24,853 nucleotides of DNA, from contig DASXXM010000124.1 of the NCBI GenBank assembly GCA_036503065.1, positions 1-24,853 on the forward strand, read 5' to 3'. Source of the stretch: DATEPR01 sp036503065. GTDB lineage: Bacteria; Actinomycetota; Actinomycetes; Mycobacteriales; Pseudonocardiaceae. Position 1 is the first letter of the stretch. The number at the start of each line of letters is the position of its first letter. The position numbers were made by a program, and so were the translations under genes. The notes beneath the pieces are model-generated. The model had not been told where the DNA came from. It saw nothing but the letters and a program-made list of their open reading frames with translations, and made no database searches. Positions 1 through 7,431 of the stretch are shown here, one piece after another.

Positions 1-938
1 CCGGCGGACAGACGGTGGCGCTGTGGGAGTTCGACGGTTACCAGGCAAGCAACATCGCCACCTACGACAGCGAATTCGGCATCAACGCGCCGACACCGCA
101 GACCGTGTCGGTGGACGGCGCCAACTTCGACGCCAGCCCCGGGCAGGGCCAGGGCGAGGTCGAGTTGGACATCGAGATCGTCCAGGCCATGGCCAACGCG
201 GCCAACACCCTCGTCTACGAGGCCCCCAACTCCGACCAGGGCCAGATCGACCTGGCCAACCAGATCGCGTCCGAGGACCGTGTCTCGGTTACCTCCATCT
301 CGTGGGGCGCCTGTGAGACGGCCAGTTCGGCTGCCACCATCAGCAGCACCGACAACGCATTGGCGCAGGGTGCTGCCGAGGGCATCAGCTTCTACGTGGC
401 CTCCGGTGACAGCGGGTCGGACGACTGCCAGGACGGCAGCACGGCCGTCGACTCCCCGGCGTCCGACCCGAACGTGAGCGGTGTCGGCGGGACCTCGCTG
501 AGCACGGACGGCGCCGGCAACTACCAGTCCGAGACCGCGTGGAGCGGTTCCGGTGGCGGCCTTTCCACCGTGTTCGGCACGCCGAGCTACCAGAATGACC
601 CGAGTGGCCAGCGCTCCGTGCCGGACGTGTCGTCCAACGCCGACCCGAACACCGGGTACGCGATCTTCTCGGCCGGCCAGTGGCAGGTGTTCGGTGGCAC
701 GAGCTGCGCGGCGCCGATGTGGGCGGGCTTCACCGCGCTGTACGACGGGAACCGTGGCGTCCGGCTCGGCAACGGCAACCCGCTGTTCTACTCCATCGGT
801 AACGGCCCGAGCTACGGATCGGCGTTCCAGGACATCACGTCCGGCAGCAACGGCGGGTTCAATGCCGGCCCCGGCTACGACGCCGTGACCGGATGGGGTA
901 CCTACAACGGCGCTGGTCTGGCCGCCGCTCTCGGCTGA
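1..938 (+). CDS. S53 family serine-carboxyl peptidase (sedolisin/kumamolisin-like), 5' truncated by the window edge
   Basis: This is the C-terminal catalytic part of a secreted acid endopeptidase of family S53. The reading frame is open from base 3, so the real start, signal peptide and pro-domain lie outside the window. Numbering from the GTG at 15 (an internal Val codon), the Glu/Asp pair of the Ser-Glu-Asp triad is E48 and D52 in GEVELDIEIV. The oxyanion Asp is D132 in ASGDSG and the nucleophile is S230 in GGTSCAAP. The C-terminal DIT...GYD segment (D273, D289) matches the family's calcium site. The start matches the beginning of the mature kumamolisin domain, so only about 30 catalytic-domain residues plus the pro-region are missing. 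It ends just before a strong terminator. Known for the family: extracellular protein degradation, with a pro-domain removed on maturation. Inferred: a secreted scavenging protease. Confidence 0.95.
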   Translation, partial: GGQTVALWEFDGYQASNIATYDSEFGINAPTPQTVSVDGANFDASPGQGQGEVELDIEIVQAMANAANTLVYEAPNSDQGQIDLANQIASEDRVSVTSISWGACETASSAATISSTDNALAQGAAEGISFYVASGDSGSDDCQDGSTAVDSPASDPNVSGVGGTSLSTDGAGNYQSETAWSGSGGGLSTVFGTPSYQNDPSGQRSVPDVSSNADPNTGYAIFSAGQWQVFGGTSCAAPMWAGFTALYDGNRGVRLGNGNPLFYSIGNGPSYGSAFQDITSGSNGGFNAGPGYDAVTGWGTYNGAGLAAALG

Positions 939-958
939 CCCGACACACGCACACCGCC

Positions 959-998
959 GCCCGTCCTCCCTTCGGCCCAGCCAGAAGGGAGGACGGGC
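959..998. terminator. Strong intrinsic-type hairpin terminator
   Basis: A perfect 15-bp inverted repeat (959-973 with 984-998) encloses a 10-nt loop, 21 bases after the protease stop codon. There is no U tract, as is usual in actinomycetes. The minus-strand gene ending at 1079 converges here, so the hairpin may serve both directions. Confidence 0.85.
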
Positions 999-1078
999 GA
1001 TGGGTTGCCTGTGTGCGCTGTGCTGCTCGGCTCGGGCCGGGCGGGCGTGCCGCTCGGCCCCTTCGACCGCGTTCTTGC

Positions 1079-1657
1079 TCAGCAGGACTGCATGATGCCG
1101 AAGCCGTTGTTCGTGCCCCAGCCCAGTTCGCTCGGGAAGCTCTGGCCGTTGTTGTCCTGGAAGAACAAGCCGGTCACGTTCGACGCGGCCCGGTTGCCGC
1201 CCGGGTTCATCGTCAGCTCGGACCAGCCGAACGTCGCGTTCTCGTTCACCGCCTCCGTGGTGTGGTGGCCGCCCCTGCCGTCACTCCATCCCAGGGTGAA
1301 CGTGGCCGTCGCGTTGCCCTGCGGTACGTACAGCCAGAACGTGCACGCGTTGGATATCGCGCGCGCGGTGAAGTTGACCCGCACGCACGGCGTCGAACCG
1401 TTGGCGTAGGTCCACGCGATCGGGTGGCCCAGCAGGTCGTTCTTGGTCTCCCAGTAGTTGCCGTCCGGGAACGGTGTGCAGTTCGGGCCGTTGCCGACCA
1501 CCTGCATCGACGCGGTTCGGCAGAACTGGTTCGACAGGTTCACACAGGCGCCGGTCGCATTCGCCGGCGCTGCCGTGCTCGCGTTGGCCACCGCGCCGGT
1601 GCCGACGATCGCCAGTGCCACCACCGCTGCCGCGGTGGCCACCGTTCTACGTGACAT
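1079..1657 (-). CDS. Small secreted cysteine-containing protein of unknown function
   Basis: The product has 192 residues. It has a clear export signal (MSRR, a hydrophobic stretch at about 7-25, then AVANA/AS as a likely cleavage site). The mature part is about 165 residues with six cysteines (38, 46, 60, 91, 105, 192), consistent with three disulfides outside the cell. The C-terminal half is rich in alternating beta-type segments (CTFWLYVPQ, ATFTLGW, WSELTM) and resembles a small beta-sandwich, perhaps like golvesin/CBM-type binding domains. That resemblance is only an impression. No catalytic motif is visible. The ATG at 1657 is supported by an AAAGGA ribosome site (1665-1670 on the plus strand). 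It stands alone, convergent with the protease and divergent from the two-component system. I do not recognise a named family. Confidence 0.85.
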   Translation of the reverse strand: MSRRTVATAAAVVALAIVGTGAVANASTAAPANATGACVNLSNQFCRTASMQVVGNGPNCTPFPDGNYWETKNDLLGHPIAWTYANGSTPCVRVNFTARAISNACTFWLYVPQGNATATFTLGWSDGRGGHHTTEAVNENATFGWSELTMNPGGNRAASNVTGLFFQDNNGQSFPSELGWGTNNGFGIMQSC

Positions 1658-1701
1658 GATCCGTTCCTTTCGATGTGATCGCGGTGGCCGGGCGTCGCCG
1701 C

Positions 1702-1720
1702 CATGACCATTTCATGTCAA
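1702..1720 (-). promoter_or_regulatory. Possible promoter/operator for the small secreted protein gene
   Basis: On the minus strand there is a TTGACA hexamer (plus-strand TGTCAA, 1715-1720) next to an inverted repeat CATGA-N5-TCATG (1702-1716). No good -10 box follows at 16-18 nt, so this is only a candidate site in the divergent spacer. Confidence 0.25.
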
Positions 1721-1823
1721 CTCCACGATTCTCGGCTTCCCTGCCGCACCAAACGTCGCAGCTCAGACGTGTCGTCGTCACGTCGGCCGAAGTACCGTCC
1801 GACCCCGCGTGGCGCGGTGTCGG

Positions 1824-1836
1824 GTGGACAATCCAC
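1824..1836. promoter_or_regulatory. Short palindrome upstream of the sensor kinase gene
   Basis: GTGGA-CAA-TCCAC is a perfect 5-bp inverted repeat with a 3-nt spacer, about 90 bp before the probable kinase start. Its placement suits an operator, but there is no independent support. Confidence 0.25.
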
Positions 1837-1926
1837 GCCCAATCGTCGAAGTCCTCTTTTCAGGGCACATCGGCGTCCGCCATGCTGTGGGGCCTGCGAC
1901 CGGCACGAGGGGAGCGCTGGGGGACC

Positions 1927-3129
1927 GTGCACCTGTCCGCCGCACACGCGGTGACCTTCGGACCGGCGATGCCGGACACCGGCGTCGCGCGTGCGCAACG
2001 GGCGTTGGCGCGCGCCATGCTGTTCTTCCGGCTCGGTGGGATCGGCGAGATCCTGCTGTCCGGGGGCGTTGATTTCGGTCGGTACCCGCATCCGGTGCTG
2101 AGTAGCGGGTTGATCGCGCTGGTGGTCGTGGAGAGCGGCGTGCTGGTCGGCGCGTGCCTGCGGACCGGTGCGGTGCGCGCTCGGTGGATCATCGCCGACG
2201 TGCTGTTCTGCACGGCGGGACTGTTCGCGTCCGCCGTGCTGACCGCGCCGCGCGACTACAACACGTGGGCCAACTTCATGTATCCGTTCACGGTCATCAC
2301 GTCCGTGGGCATCGGCATGGTGTTCCGTCGGTTCTGGAACGCGGCGCTCGTCACGTCCGTCCAGGTGGCCGGCTACGTGGTCACCGCCGTGCTGATCCAC
2401 GGTGACCCGGTGTGGGTGGCGCTGCCCAACGGGTTGACCTACTACGCGAACATGGTCGTTGCGTGGCCGGTGGCGCGTTACCTGCTGGCCAGCGGTCGGG
2501 AGACCGACCGGATCCGCGCCGACGCGGTGCGCAAGGCCGAGGAGTTGGCCGTCGAGCGGGAACGGGCCAGGCACGCGCGCATCCTGCACGACCGCGTGCT
2601 GCAGACGCTGGAGACGCTGGCCGGGGGCGAATGGGTTGCGGACGGCGACTTCCGCGCCCACATCGCGGGCGAGGCGGCCTGGTTGCGGGCCCTGGTGGAG
2701 GGCGTCGACCCGACCAGGGACCGCGACCTGCTCACCGCGCTGCAGCGGCTGGTCCAGCGCAACGCCCGCACCGGTCTGCGGGTCGAGTTGAACGGCAGCC
2801 AACTGCGCGACGCACGGGACCTGCGGGCGGCCCTGTCGCCGGAACTGGTGGACGCGGTCGTGGACGCGACCCAGGAAGCCCTGACGAACGTGGCGAAGCA
2901 CGCCGGCGTGGACACGGCCGTGGTGCGCGCAGGCCTGAACGCGCACGACCTCACCGTGAGCGTGCTGGACCAGGGCCGCGGCTTCGACCCGGACCAGGTG
3001 TGCCGCGGCACCGGTATCGAGCGCTCGATCCGTACCCGCATCGCGGAGCAGGGCGGCTGCGTGCGGATCGACAGCACGGTCGGCGCCGGCACCTACGTGG
3101 AGATCAGTGTCCCGACCGGCACCGAATGA
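1927..3129 (+). CDS. Membrane sensor histidine kinase (HisKA_3 / NarL-type two-component system)
   Basis: This is the sensor of a two-component system. The N-terminal half holds about five or six hydrophobic membrane segments (2010-2490), with no sizeable extracellular domain. A charged linker (ERERARHAR) leads to the phospho-acceptor box ILHDRVLQTLETLA, with the His codon at 2587-2589. The HATPase_c domain follows: N box QEALTNVAKHAG, G1 box LDQGRGFDP, and G2-like TGIERS and GAGTYVEI near the end. The start is uncertain. GTG 1927 is preceded by GAGGGGAG (1907-1914); in-frame ATG 1882 and ATG 1969 are alternatives, and the frame is open back to 1675. The response-regulator gene follows 177 bp later and is the obvious partner. 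The signal sensed is unknown; with few loops it may be membrane or cell-envelope stress (inference). Confidence 0.88.
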   Translation: MHLSAAHAVTFGPAMPDTGVARAQRALARAMLFFRLGGIGEILLSGGVDFGRYPHPVLSSGLIALVVVESGVLVGACLRTGAVRARWIIADVLFCTAGLFASAVLTAPRDYNTWANFMYPFTVITSVGIGMVFRRFWNAALVTSVQVAGYVVTAVLIHGDPVWVALPNGLTYYANMVVAWPVARYLLASGRETDRIRADAVRKAEELAVERERARHARILHDRVLQTLETLAGGEWVADGDFRAHIAGEAAWLRALVEGVDPTRDRDLLTALQRLVQRNARTGLRVELNGSQLRDARDLRAALSPELVDAVVDATQEALTNVAKHAGVDTAVVRAGLNAHDLTVSVLDQGRGFDPDQVCRGTGIERSIRTRIAEQGGCVRIDSTVGAGTYVEISVPTGTE

Positions 3130-3306
3130 TGGTGTGGTGCGTTCTACGGACATGACGCGCCGACACCACATGCGTGACGCTCACATCGGGGGCATGCCTG
3201 TGCCCGGCGTCGCATGCAGCGGCGTCGCCCGACCGCAGCGACAGCATGGAGCGTTATGCCGGACAACGAGGAACGGGTCACGGACGCGAGGACGGGGGAC
3301 GAGACG

Positions 3307-3978
3307 ATGATCCAGGTCGCCATCGTGGACGACCATCCGTTGGCCCGCCGGGGCATTGCCGCGATCCTGACCGAGGCCGGCGACATCACGATCGCGCAGG
3401 CCACGGCGTCCCCGGTCGAACTGCTGGAGTCCGCGCAGCGCGGTGTGGTTCCGGACGTGGCGCTGGTCGACCTGTATCACGGCGAGGACGAGCCGTGCCT
3501 GCCGATCCTGGCCGAATTGCGGACCGTGATGAAGGTGCTCGTGGTGTCCGCGTCGGCCCGCCCGGCCGACGTGCTGGGCGCGATCCGGGCCGGTGCCAGC
3601 GGCTACGTCACGAAGCTCGCTGATCCGCCGATGCTGGTGTCGGCGGTGCGCACGGTGGCGGCCGGTGGTTTCGCGCTGTCCTCGCAGCTCGCCGACATCC
3701 TGCAGTCCGAACTGGCCGCGTCGACAGCGGCGTCACCGGCCGCGCCTGCCGCCGTCGACGCCTCGCCACCGGTGACGCCGCTGTCGCCGCGCGAGGAACA
3801 GGCCCTGACCCTGATCGCGAAGGGTTTCACGCACGCCCAGACCGCTACCAGGATGGGCGTCAGCAAGGCCACAGTGGACACCTATGTCGAGCGGATCCGC
3901 GCGAAACTACAGGTGGGCAACAAGGCCGACCTCACCAGGGCCGCGTTGCGCCGGCTGAAGAGCGACGACATGGCGTGA
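3307..3978 (+). CDS. LuxR/NarL-family response regulator
   Basis: The product has 223 residues: a receiver domain (1-120) and a C-terminal LuxR-type HTH (about 157-215). The receiver has the acidic pair D8/D9 (IVDDHP), phospho-acceptor D55 (VALVDLYHG), switch residue S81 (VLVVSAS) and K103 (GYVTK), so it should be phosphorylatable. The linker (137-156) is Ala/Pro-rich. The HTH LSPREEQAL...TVDTYVERIRAKL is typical for DNA binding as a dimer. I chose ATG 3307 because it starts directly at the receiver (MIQVAIVDDHP) and has GGGGGA seven bases upstream. In-frame ATG 3256 would add 17 residues with a poorer site. It lies downstream of the kinase gene, its likely phospho-donor. Targets are unknown; the neighbouring secreted-enzyme genes are plausible candidates (inference). 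Confidence 0.92.
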   Translation: MIQVAIVDDHPLARRGIAAILTEAGDITIAQATASPVELLESAQRGVVPDVALVDLYHGEDEPCLPILAELRTVMKVLVVSASARPADVLGAIRAGASGYVTKLADPPMLVSAVRTVAAGGFALSSQLADILQSELAASTAASPAAPAAVDASPPVTPLSPREEQALTLIAKGFTHAQTATRMGVSKATVDTYVERIRAKLQVGNKADLTRAALRRLKSDDMA

Positions 3979-4010
3979 CCGCGGTGCCGGCACGGCCGGC
4001 ACCGCGGTCA
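3976..4010. terminator. Bidirectional hairpin terminator containing the response regulator stop codon
   Basis: There is a perfect 16-bp inverted repeat (3976-3991 with 3995-4010) with a 3-nt loop. The first three bases of the left arm are the TGA stop of the response regulator. The minus-strand CHAP operon ends at 4020, only 10 bases away, so the hairpin probably terminates both converging transcripts. Confidence 0.85.
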
Positions 4011-4019
4011 TCGTCGGTG

Positions 4020-4898
4020 TCAGCGGATGAAGGCGTTCACGCTGGCGCCGTTACCGAGGCCCGGTTCGGGGTCGGGCCATGGGATGCGGCGGAAGTCCAT
4101 GATGTACCGACCGCCACCGCCGAGGTTGAAGTTGAACTCCGCCACCGTGTACGAACCCGAGTCGGTCCGCACCACGGCCGCCACGTGCCCGTCGCCGTAG
4201 TTCCAGTAGTGCGACGAGGACCAGTAGTGGTTGCCGGGGTTGAACACCACGACCGACCCGACCACCGGTGTCATGCTCACCGACCGGCCGTTGTTGCGGG
4301 CGTCGACCGGCCACTGTGCCACGACGTTGATGTCCGGTAGGACGAACGAGTAGTCGCTGTTGGCCAGCGTGAGGTCCTGGCAGAAGCCGGACGCCTCGGC
4401 CGTGGCCAGTGACTCCGCGCGGTTCGCGTTGGTGAAACCGGGGCCGTCGTTGAAGATCGGGCCCGCTGTCCGCCCGTACACCGAGATCCCGCCGATGGGC
4501 AGGCTCGGGATCGAGATGGCCGTGCTCAGCGGCTGCGGCCCGCCACAGTGCGGCACGCCGGGGGAGTACCCGTCCGCGCCCTGAGCGGGTGTGGTGATGA
4601 AGTGGTCGTAGACCCAGTCGCCGTCGGTCAGCTGGTCCCAGGTGCGGGAGAGTTGCCATTGCGCGCTGGGGCCGTCGCCGAGGTCCTGGCCGCCGTTGTT
4701 GATCTGGCAAGTCACGCTGACGGCGGCGCCTTCGTTGAGCCATTTCACGACGTGGCCGGTTGCCGGGACGCTCTGTTCGGCGAGTGTGCCGTCGGTGCCG
4801 GACACGTGGTACGTCGTGGCGGCGCCGGCCGGCGTGGCCAGCGCGAGTAGGCCCGCCGCCGCGACCAGCGGCACCAGCATCCGCATCTTGCCGTGCAT
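4020..4898 (-). CDS. Secreted SH3b-like + CHAP-type cysteine hydrolase, divergent catalytic domain (operon gene 4)
   Basis: The product has 292 residues. A signal peptide (residues 1 to about 27, ending PAGAA) is followed by an SH3b-like module (about 28-118: LAEQSVPATG, then WDQLTDGDWVYDHF). After this is a CHAP-like papain-fold domain (about 125-292) with candidate catalytic residues C173 (SGFCQDL), H238 (GDGHVAAVV) and E254/N256 (AEFNFN). CHAP enzymes cleave peptidoglycan amide bonds, either peptide cross-links or N-acetylmuramyl-L-Ala. The N-terminal 118 residues almost duplicate the upstream neighbour, while the catalytic half is very different. ATG 4898 is chosen because AGGAAGGAA (4906-4914) precedes it and overlaps the stop codon of gene 3, leaving 14 bases between the genes. 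The open frame extends upstream to 6002 only as a shadow. The substrate is unknown. Confidence 0.85.
   Translation of the reverse strand: MHGKMRMLVPLVAAAGLLALATPAGAATTYHVSGTDGTLAEQSVPATGHVVKWLNEGAAVSVTCQINNGGQDLGDGPSAQWQLSRTWDQLTDGDWVYDHFITTPAQGADGYSPGVPHCGGPQPLSTAISIPSLPIGGISVYGRTAGPIFNDGPGFTNANRAESLATAEASGFCQDLTLANSDYSFVLPDINVVAQWPVDARNNGRSVSMTPVVGSVVVFNPGNHYWSSSHYWNYGDGHVAAVVRTDSGSYTVAEFNFNLGGGGRYIMDFRRIPWPDPEPGLGNGASVNAFIR
4546..4857 (-). repeat. Tandem duplication, copy in CHAP gene 4
   Basis: This stretch aligns with 5331-5642 at a constant offset of 785 bases with no indel that I could see and only scattered substitutions. It encodes the end of the signal peptide and the whole SH3b-like module. 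Identity falls abruptly at the left edge, where the catalytic domains begin. Confidence 0.9.
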
Positions 4899-4912
4899 GG
4901 GCGTGTTCCTTC

Positions 4913-5689
4913 CTAGAACTTCAGGTAGCGGCTGGGATCGGTGGCCGGAATCGTGCGGATGCTCAGCCGATGGCCGACACCGCCGTCGAAGCTGTCCAGC
5001 CAGTTGTACTCGTCGACGGTGATCGTTCCGTTGCTGTTGACGGCCGCCACGTACGCGACGTGACCGGCGCCGCCCGCGCCGTGGACGTTGTCGTCCCACT
5101 GCGCGATCTCGCCAACGGCCGGCACCGACGTGCTGGACGCGCCGGTCCACATGTCGGCGTTGCCGAGGAAGTCCGGCGATTTCGTGTGCGAGCGGCCGTC
5201 GGACCGGATCGCCCACGCGGTGAACGACACGCACTCGCCCTCGAAGTAGCCGTGCTGGTCGTTGACGAAGTCGTTGGGGCCGACCCGCCACGGGTAGTTG
5301 TTCGGATTGAGGCTGGACGTACCGACGTTGCAGTGCGGCACGCCGGGTGAGTATCCGTCCGCGCCCTGTGCGGGTGTGGTGATGAAGTGGTCGTAGACCC
5401 AGTTCCCGTCGGTCAACTGGTCCCAGGTGCGGGAGAGTTGCCATTGCGCGCTGGGGCCGTCGCCGAGGTCCTGGCCACCGTTGTTGATCTGGCACGTCAC
5501 GCTCACGGCGGCGCCTTCGTTGAGCCACTTCACGACGTGGCCGGTGGCCGCGATGCTCTGTTCGGCGAGTGTGCCGTCGGTGCCGGACACGTGGTACGTG
5601 GTTGCCGCGTCGGCCGGCATGGCCAGCGCCAACAGGCCCGCTGCCGTCACGGCGAGCACCGCGGCCCGGCCGGTGATCTTGGAAGACAT
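4913..5689 (-). CDS. Secreted SH3b-like + CHAP domain amidase/endopeptidase (operon gene 3)
   Basis: The product has 258 residues. The signal peptide is 1 to about 29 (hydrophobic LAVTAAGLLALA, then ADA-A). An SH3b-like module (about 30-120, ending in a Cys) leads to a canonical CHAP domain with C153 in FEGECVSFTAWA, H210 in GAGHVAYVAAV, and E227/N229 in DEYNW. These match the Cys-His-acid/amide arrangement of peptidoglycan-cleaving CHAP enzymes. The SH3b-like module probably binds the wall. ATG 5689 has an AAGGGA site (5697-5702) at good spacing and lies 27 bases after gene 2. The sequence encoding the leader and SH3b module is nearly identical to that of gene 4 (see repeats). It is probably an exported cell-wall hydrolase; attack on other bacteria, remodelling of the cell's own wall, or spore/hyphal processes are all possible. 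Confidence 0.92.
   Translation of the reverse strand: MSSKITGRAAVLAVTAAGLLALAMPADAATTYHVSGTDGTLAEQSIAATGHVVKWLNEGAAVSVTCQINNGGQDLGDGPSAQWQLSRTWDQLTDGNWVYDHFITTPAQGADGYSPGVPHCNVGTSSLNPNNYPWRVGPNDFVNDQHGYFEGECVSFTAWAIRSDGRSHTKSPDFLGNADMWTGASSTSVPAVGEIAQWDDNVHGAGGAGHVAYVAAVNSNGTITVDEYNWLDSFDGGVGHRLSIRTIPATDPSRYLKF
5331..5642 (-). repeat. Tandem duplication, copy in CHAP gene 3
   Basis: Partner of 4546-4857 (offset 785). The sharp boundary at the start of the catalytic domain points to domain shuffling or local gene conversion rather than simple divergence of two whole-gene duplicates. Confidence 0.9.
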
Positions 5690-5716
5690 GTGCTGTTCCC
5701 TTCTCGTGGTTGTGGT

Positions 5717-6856
5717 TCAACAGGGGGTGGCGCGCGGCAGCAGACGCAACGCGTCGGCGGCGACGTAGGCGCCGGTCGCGCCGCCGTTGTCCAGCCGCAC
5801 GGTCAGGCCGCCGGTCGACGACGTCCGATAGACCCCGAGCGCGCCCCAGTCGTTGGTGATGACGTTCTCGTCGATCGACGCCGTGGCCCTGCCGGCGGCG
5901 GACGTGATGACGTAGTGCGCGATCGGGTTGTCCGAGAACTGATCCGGCACCAGCGCGTCGATCCGGTAGCACGTGTTCGCCGTCAGCCCCGTCGGTGTCC
6001 ACGTCGCCGTCGCGGTCGGTGCCGTGCCGGACGTGGTGGTATAGCGCATGTTGCCGAGTTCGCCGTGCCCGACGTCGGTGTGCCAGGTGCCGGTCGTCGT
6101 GAAAACGCCCGCAGGCGAGCCGGGACCGGCCAGGTGCACGTCCGGCGAGTACTGGTAACCGTACTCAGTGCTGGTCAACTCGGGTTGCTCCGGCGGCAGT
6201 GCCTTGCCGGTCGGGTCCAGCGCCGGACCGTCGCCGATGTGCGCGAACCCGTCCGGCCACGGCAGTTGATAGGTCGCACCGAAGCTGGTCTCCGGCCCAC
6301 CACCGGGGGCCAGGTGGAACTTGGAGTACTCGCCGTTGACGTGCAGGTTGTAGTTCTCGACCGTGATAGAACCGTCCGGGTAGACGTCGTCCACGTAGCC
6401 GACGTGTCCGACCGCGCCGAGGTGGCCGTTGCCCCAGATGGCGATCGCCCCCGGTGACGGCACGTCGTCCACGACCCAGCCGTGCGCGGGCGCACCGACC
6501 AGCCAGTCACCCGCGTTGCCCCAGGTGTCCTGGTCGACGTTGCTGATCGCGGCGTTGCCCGGTGACCAGCCCACGTCCGGCACCATCGGCGGATGTGGCG
6601 CCGGGCCGTCGCCATTGAGGTTCTCGTAGACCTTCCACGCCGCGAACGAGTCGCACTGGCCGGCGAACTCCCGCCACGGGTCGACACCCTCGTTCTGATG
6701 TTCGAACTGGCCGACGGTCTCCCATGGATAGTCGTTGCCGATGTGCTTCGCCCGCCCCACCACGAATCCGGGCGCGTGCGGTGCGGCGGCGGCCACCGTG
6801 ACACCACCGAGCAGCACGGCCACGGCGAGCAGCAACAGGACTGCCGCGCGCCTCAC
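5717..6856 (-). CDS. Secreted CHAP domain hydrolase with C-terminal golvesin-like domain (operon gene 2)
   Basis: The product has 379 residues. It starts MRRAA with a long hydrophobic leader to about residue 25 (VAAAAP). The CHAP domain follows directly: C68 in FAGQCDSFAAW, H151 in GAVGHVGYVDDV, and E167/N168 in VENYN. After a Pro/Gly-rich linker (about 200-245), the last 130 residues form a beta-rich module (NTCYRIDALVPDQ ... AHYVIT ... DWGALGVYRTSS ... AADALRL). This resembles the golvesin/xanthan-lyase CBM-like domain often attached to secreted actinomycete enzymes. The GTG start at 6856 is chosen because it forms a GTGA overlap with the stop of gene 1, which suggests translational coupling; it also lacks its own strong ribosome site. 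Expected role: peptidoglycan or peptide amide hydrolysis outside the cell, with the C-terminal domain binding a polysaccharide (inference). Confidence 0.9.
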   Translation of the reverse strand: MRRAAVLLLLAVAVLLGGVTVAAAAPHAPGFVVGRAKHIGNDYPWETVGQFEHQNEGVDPWREFAGQCDSFAAWKVYENLNGDGPAPHPPMVPDVGWSPGNAAISNVDQDTWGNAGDWLVGAPAHGWVVDDVPSPGAIAIWGNGHLGAVGHVGYVDDVYPDGSITVENYNLHVNGEYSKFHLAPGGGPETSFGATYQLPWPDGFAHIGDGPALDPTGKALPPEQPELTSTEYGYQYSPDVHLAGPGSPAGVFTTTGTWHTDVGHGELGNMRYTTTSGTAPTATATWTPTGLTANTCYRIDALVPDQFSDNPIAHYVITSAAGRATASIDENVITNDWGALGVYRTSSTGGLTVRLDNGGATGAYVAADALRLLPRATPC

Positions 6857-7431
6857 AGCTCGTGCACCGGGCCGAAACCCGCGTTGCCCAGGTTGTCGAA
6901 GTAGTTGTTGGGCGCCTGGAAGTAGCCCGGCCAGCCAAGGCCCTCGCCGTAGGCGTCGAGGATCGCGACCGACTTGGTAAGGCAGTTGTTGGTGGGGAAC
7001 AGATATCCGCTGTTCGCCTGGTTGGTGATCGCGGTGTTCGCCGCGCCGACCGCCGTGTTCGCGATGGTGCGGCAGCGGAACCGCGTGTAGTAGCCGGTCG
7101 AGTGGAAGTGGCCGGCATTCTTGAACGCGGCGAACATCTGGGCCTCGGTGCCGGACGCGCGCCACGACTCGTTGTCGCCGCCGGGCGGCACGGAGAAGTT
7201 CCCACCACCGTTCTCGGTCGCGCCGAACACCCACGTGCTGGTGCCGCCGACCTGGAACGCCCAGCCGACATGTCCGAAGGCGACACCACCCACCGTCGCC
7301 CCGGACGGCGCGTTGATCATGCAACCGGTCCCGGTTCCCAACGCGGACGCGGCCGGCGCCCACAATCCGATCGCGCCCAGCACCGTGAACGCGAACGCGA
7401 TCACCACCACGACCACGCGCTTCTTCCGCAT
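6853..7431 (-). CDS. Secreted protein, probable permuted papain-fold (NlpC/P60- or LRAT-like) hydrolase (operon gene 1)
   Basis: The product has 192 residues. Basic MRKKR plus a hydrophobic segment (6-24) and PAASA give a signal peptide. In the mature part a His lies in an early GHVGWAF strand motif (H54), and a Cys lies late in the segment FPTNNCLTKSVAILDAYG (C150). This His-before-Cys order, with NNC at the start of a helix, is the pattern of circularly permuted papain-fold enzymes. In ordinary CHAP or NlpC/P60 domains Cys comes first. Family placement is by motif only. ATG 7431 has AGGGG (7441-7445) at 9 bases; the frame is open up to 7497 but that start is poorer. It is the first gene of the four-gene operon and overlaps gene 2 by GTGA. 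Cysteines 37, 120 and 150 are the only ones, so a disulfide 37-120 is possible. Confidence 0.8.
   Translation of the reverse strand: MRKKRVVVVVIAFAFTVLGAIGLWAPAASALGTGTGCMINAPSGATVGGVAFGHVGWAFQVGGTSTWVFGATENGGGNFSVPPGGDNESWRASGTEAQMFAAFKNAGHFHSTGYYTRFRCRTIANTAVGAANTAITNQANSGYLFPTNNCLTKSVAILDAYGEGLGWPGYFQAPNNYFDNLGNAGFGPVHEL

Noticed and set aside
1717..3171. Long minus-strand frame antisense to the sensor kinase
   Set aside because: The kinase motifs on the plus strand are unambiguous; the antisense product is His/Arg/Gln-rich without domains.
5387..6457. Plus-strand frame of about 356 codons over the CHAP genes
   Set aside because: Shadow of the minus-strand CHAP genes; Arg/Val/Gly-rich, no ribosome site.
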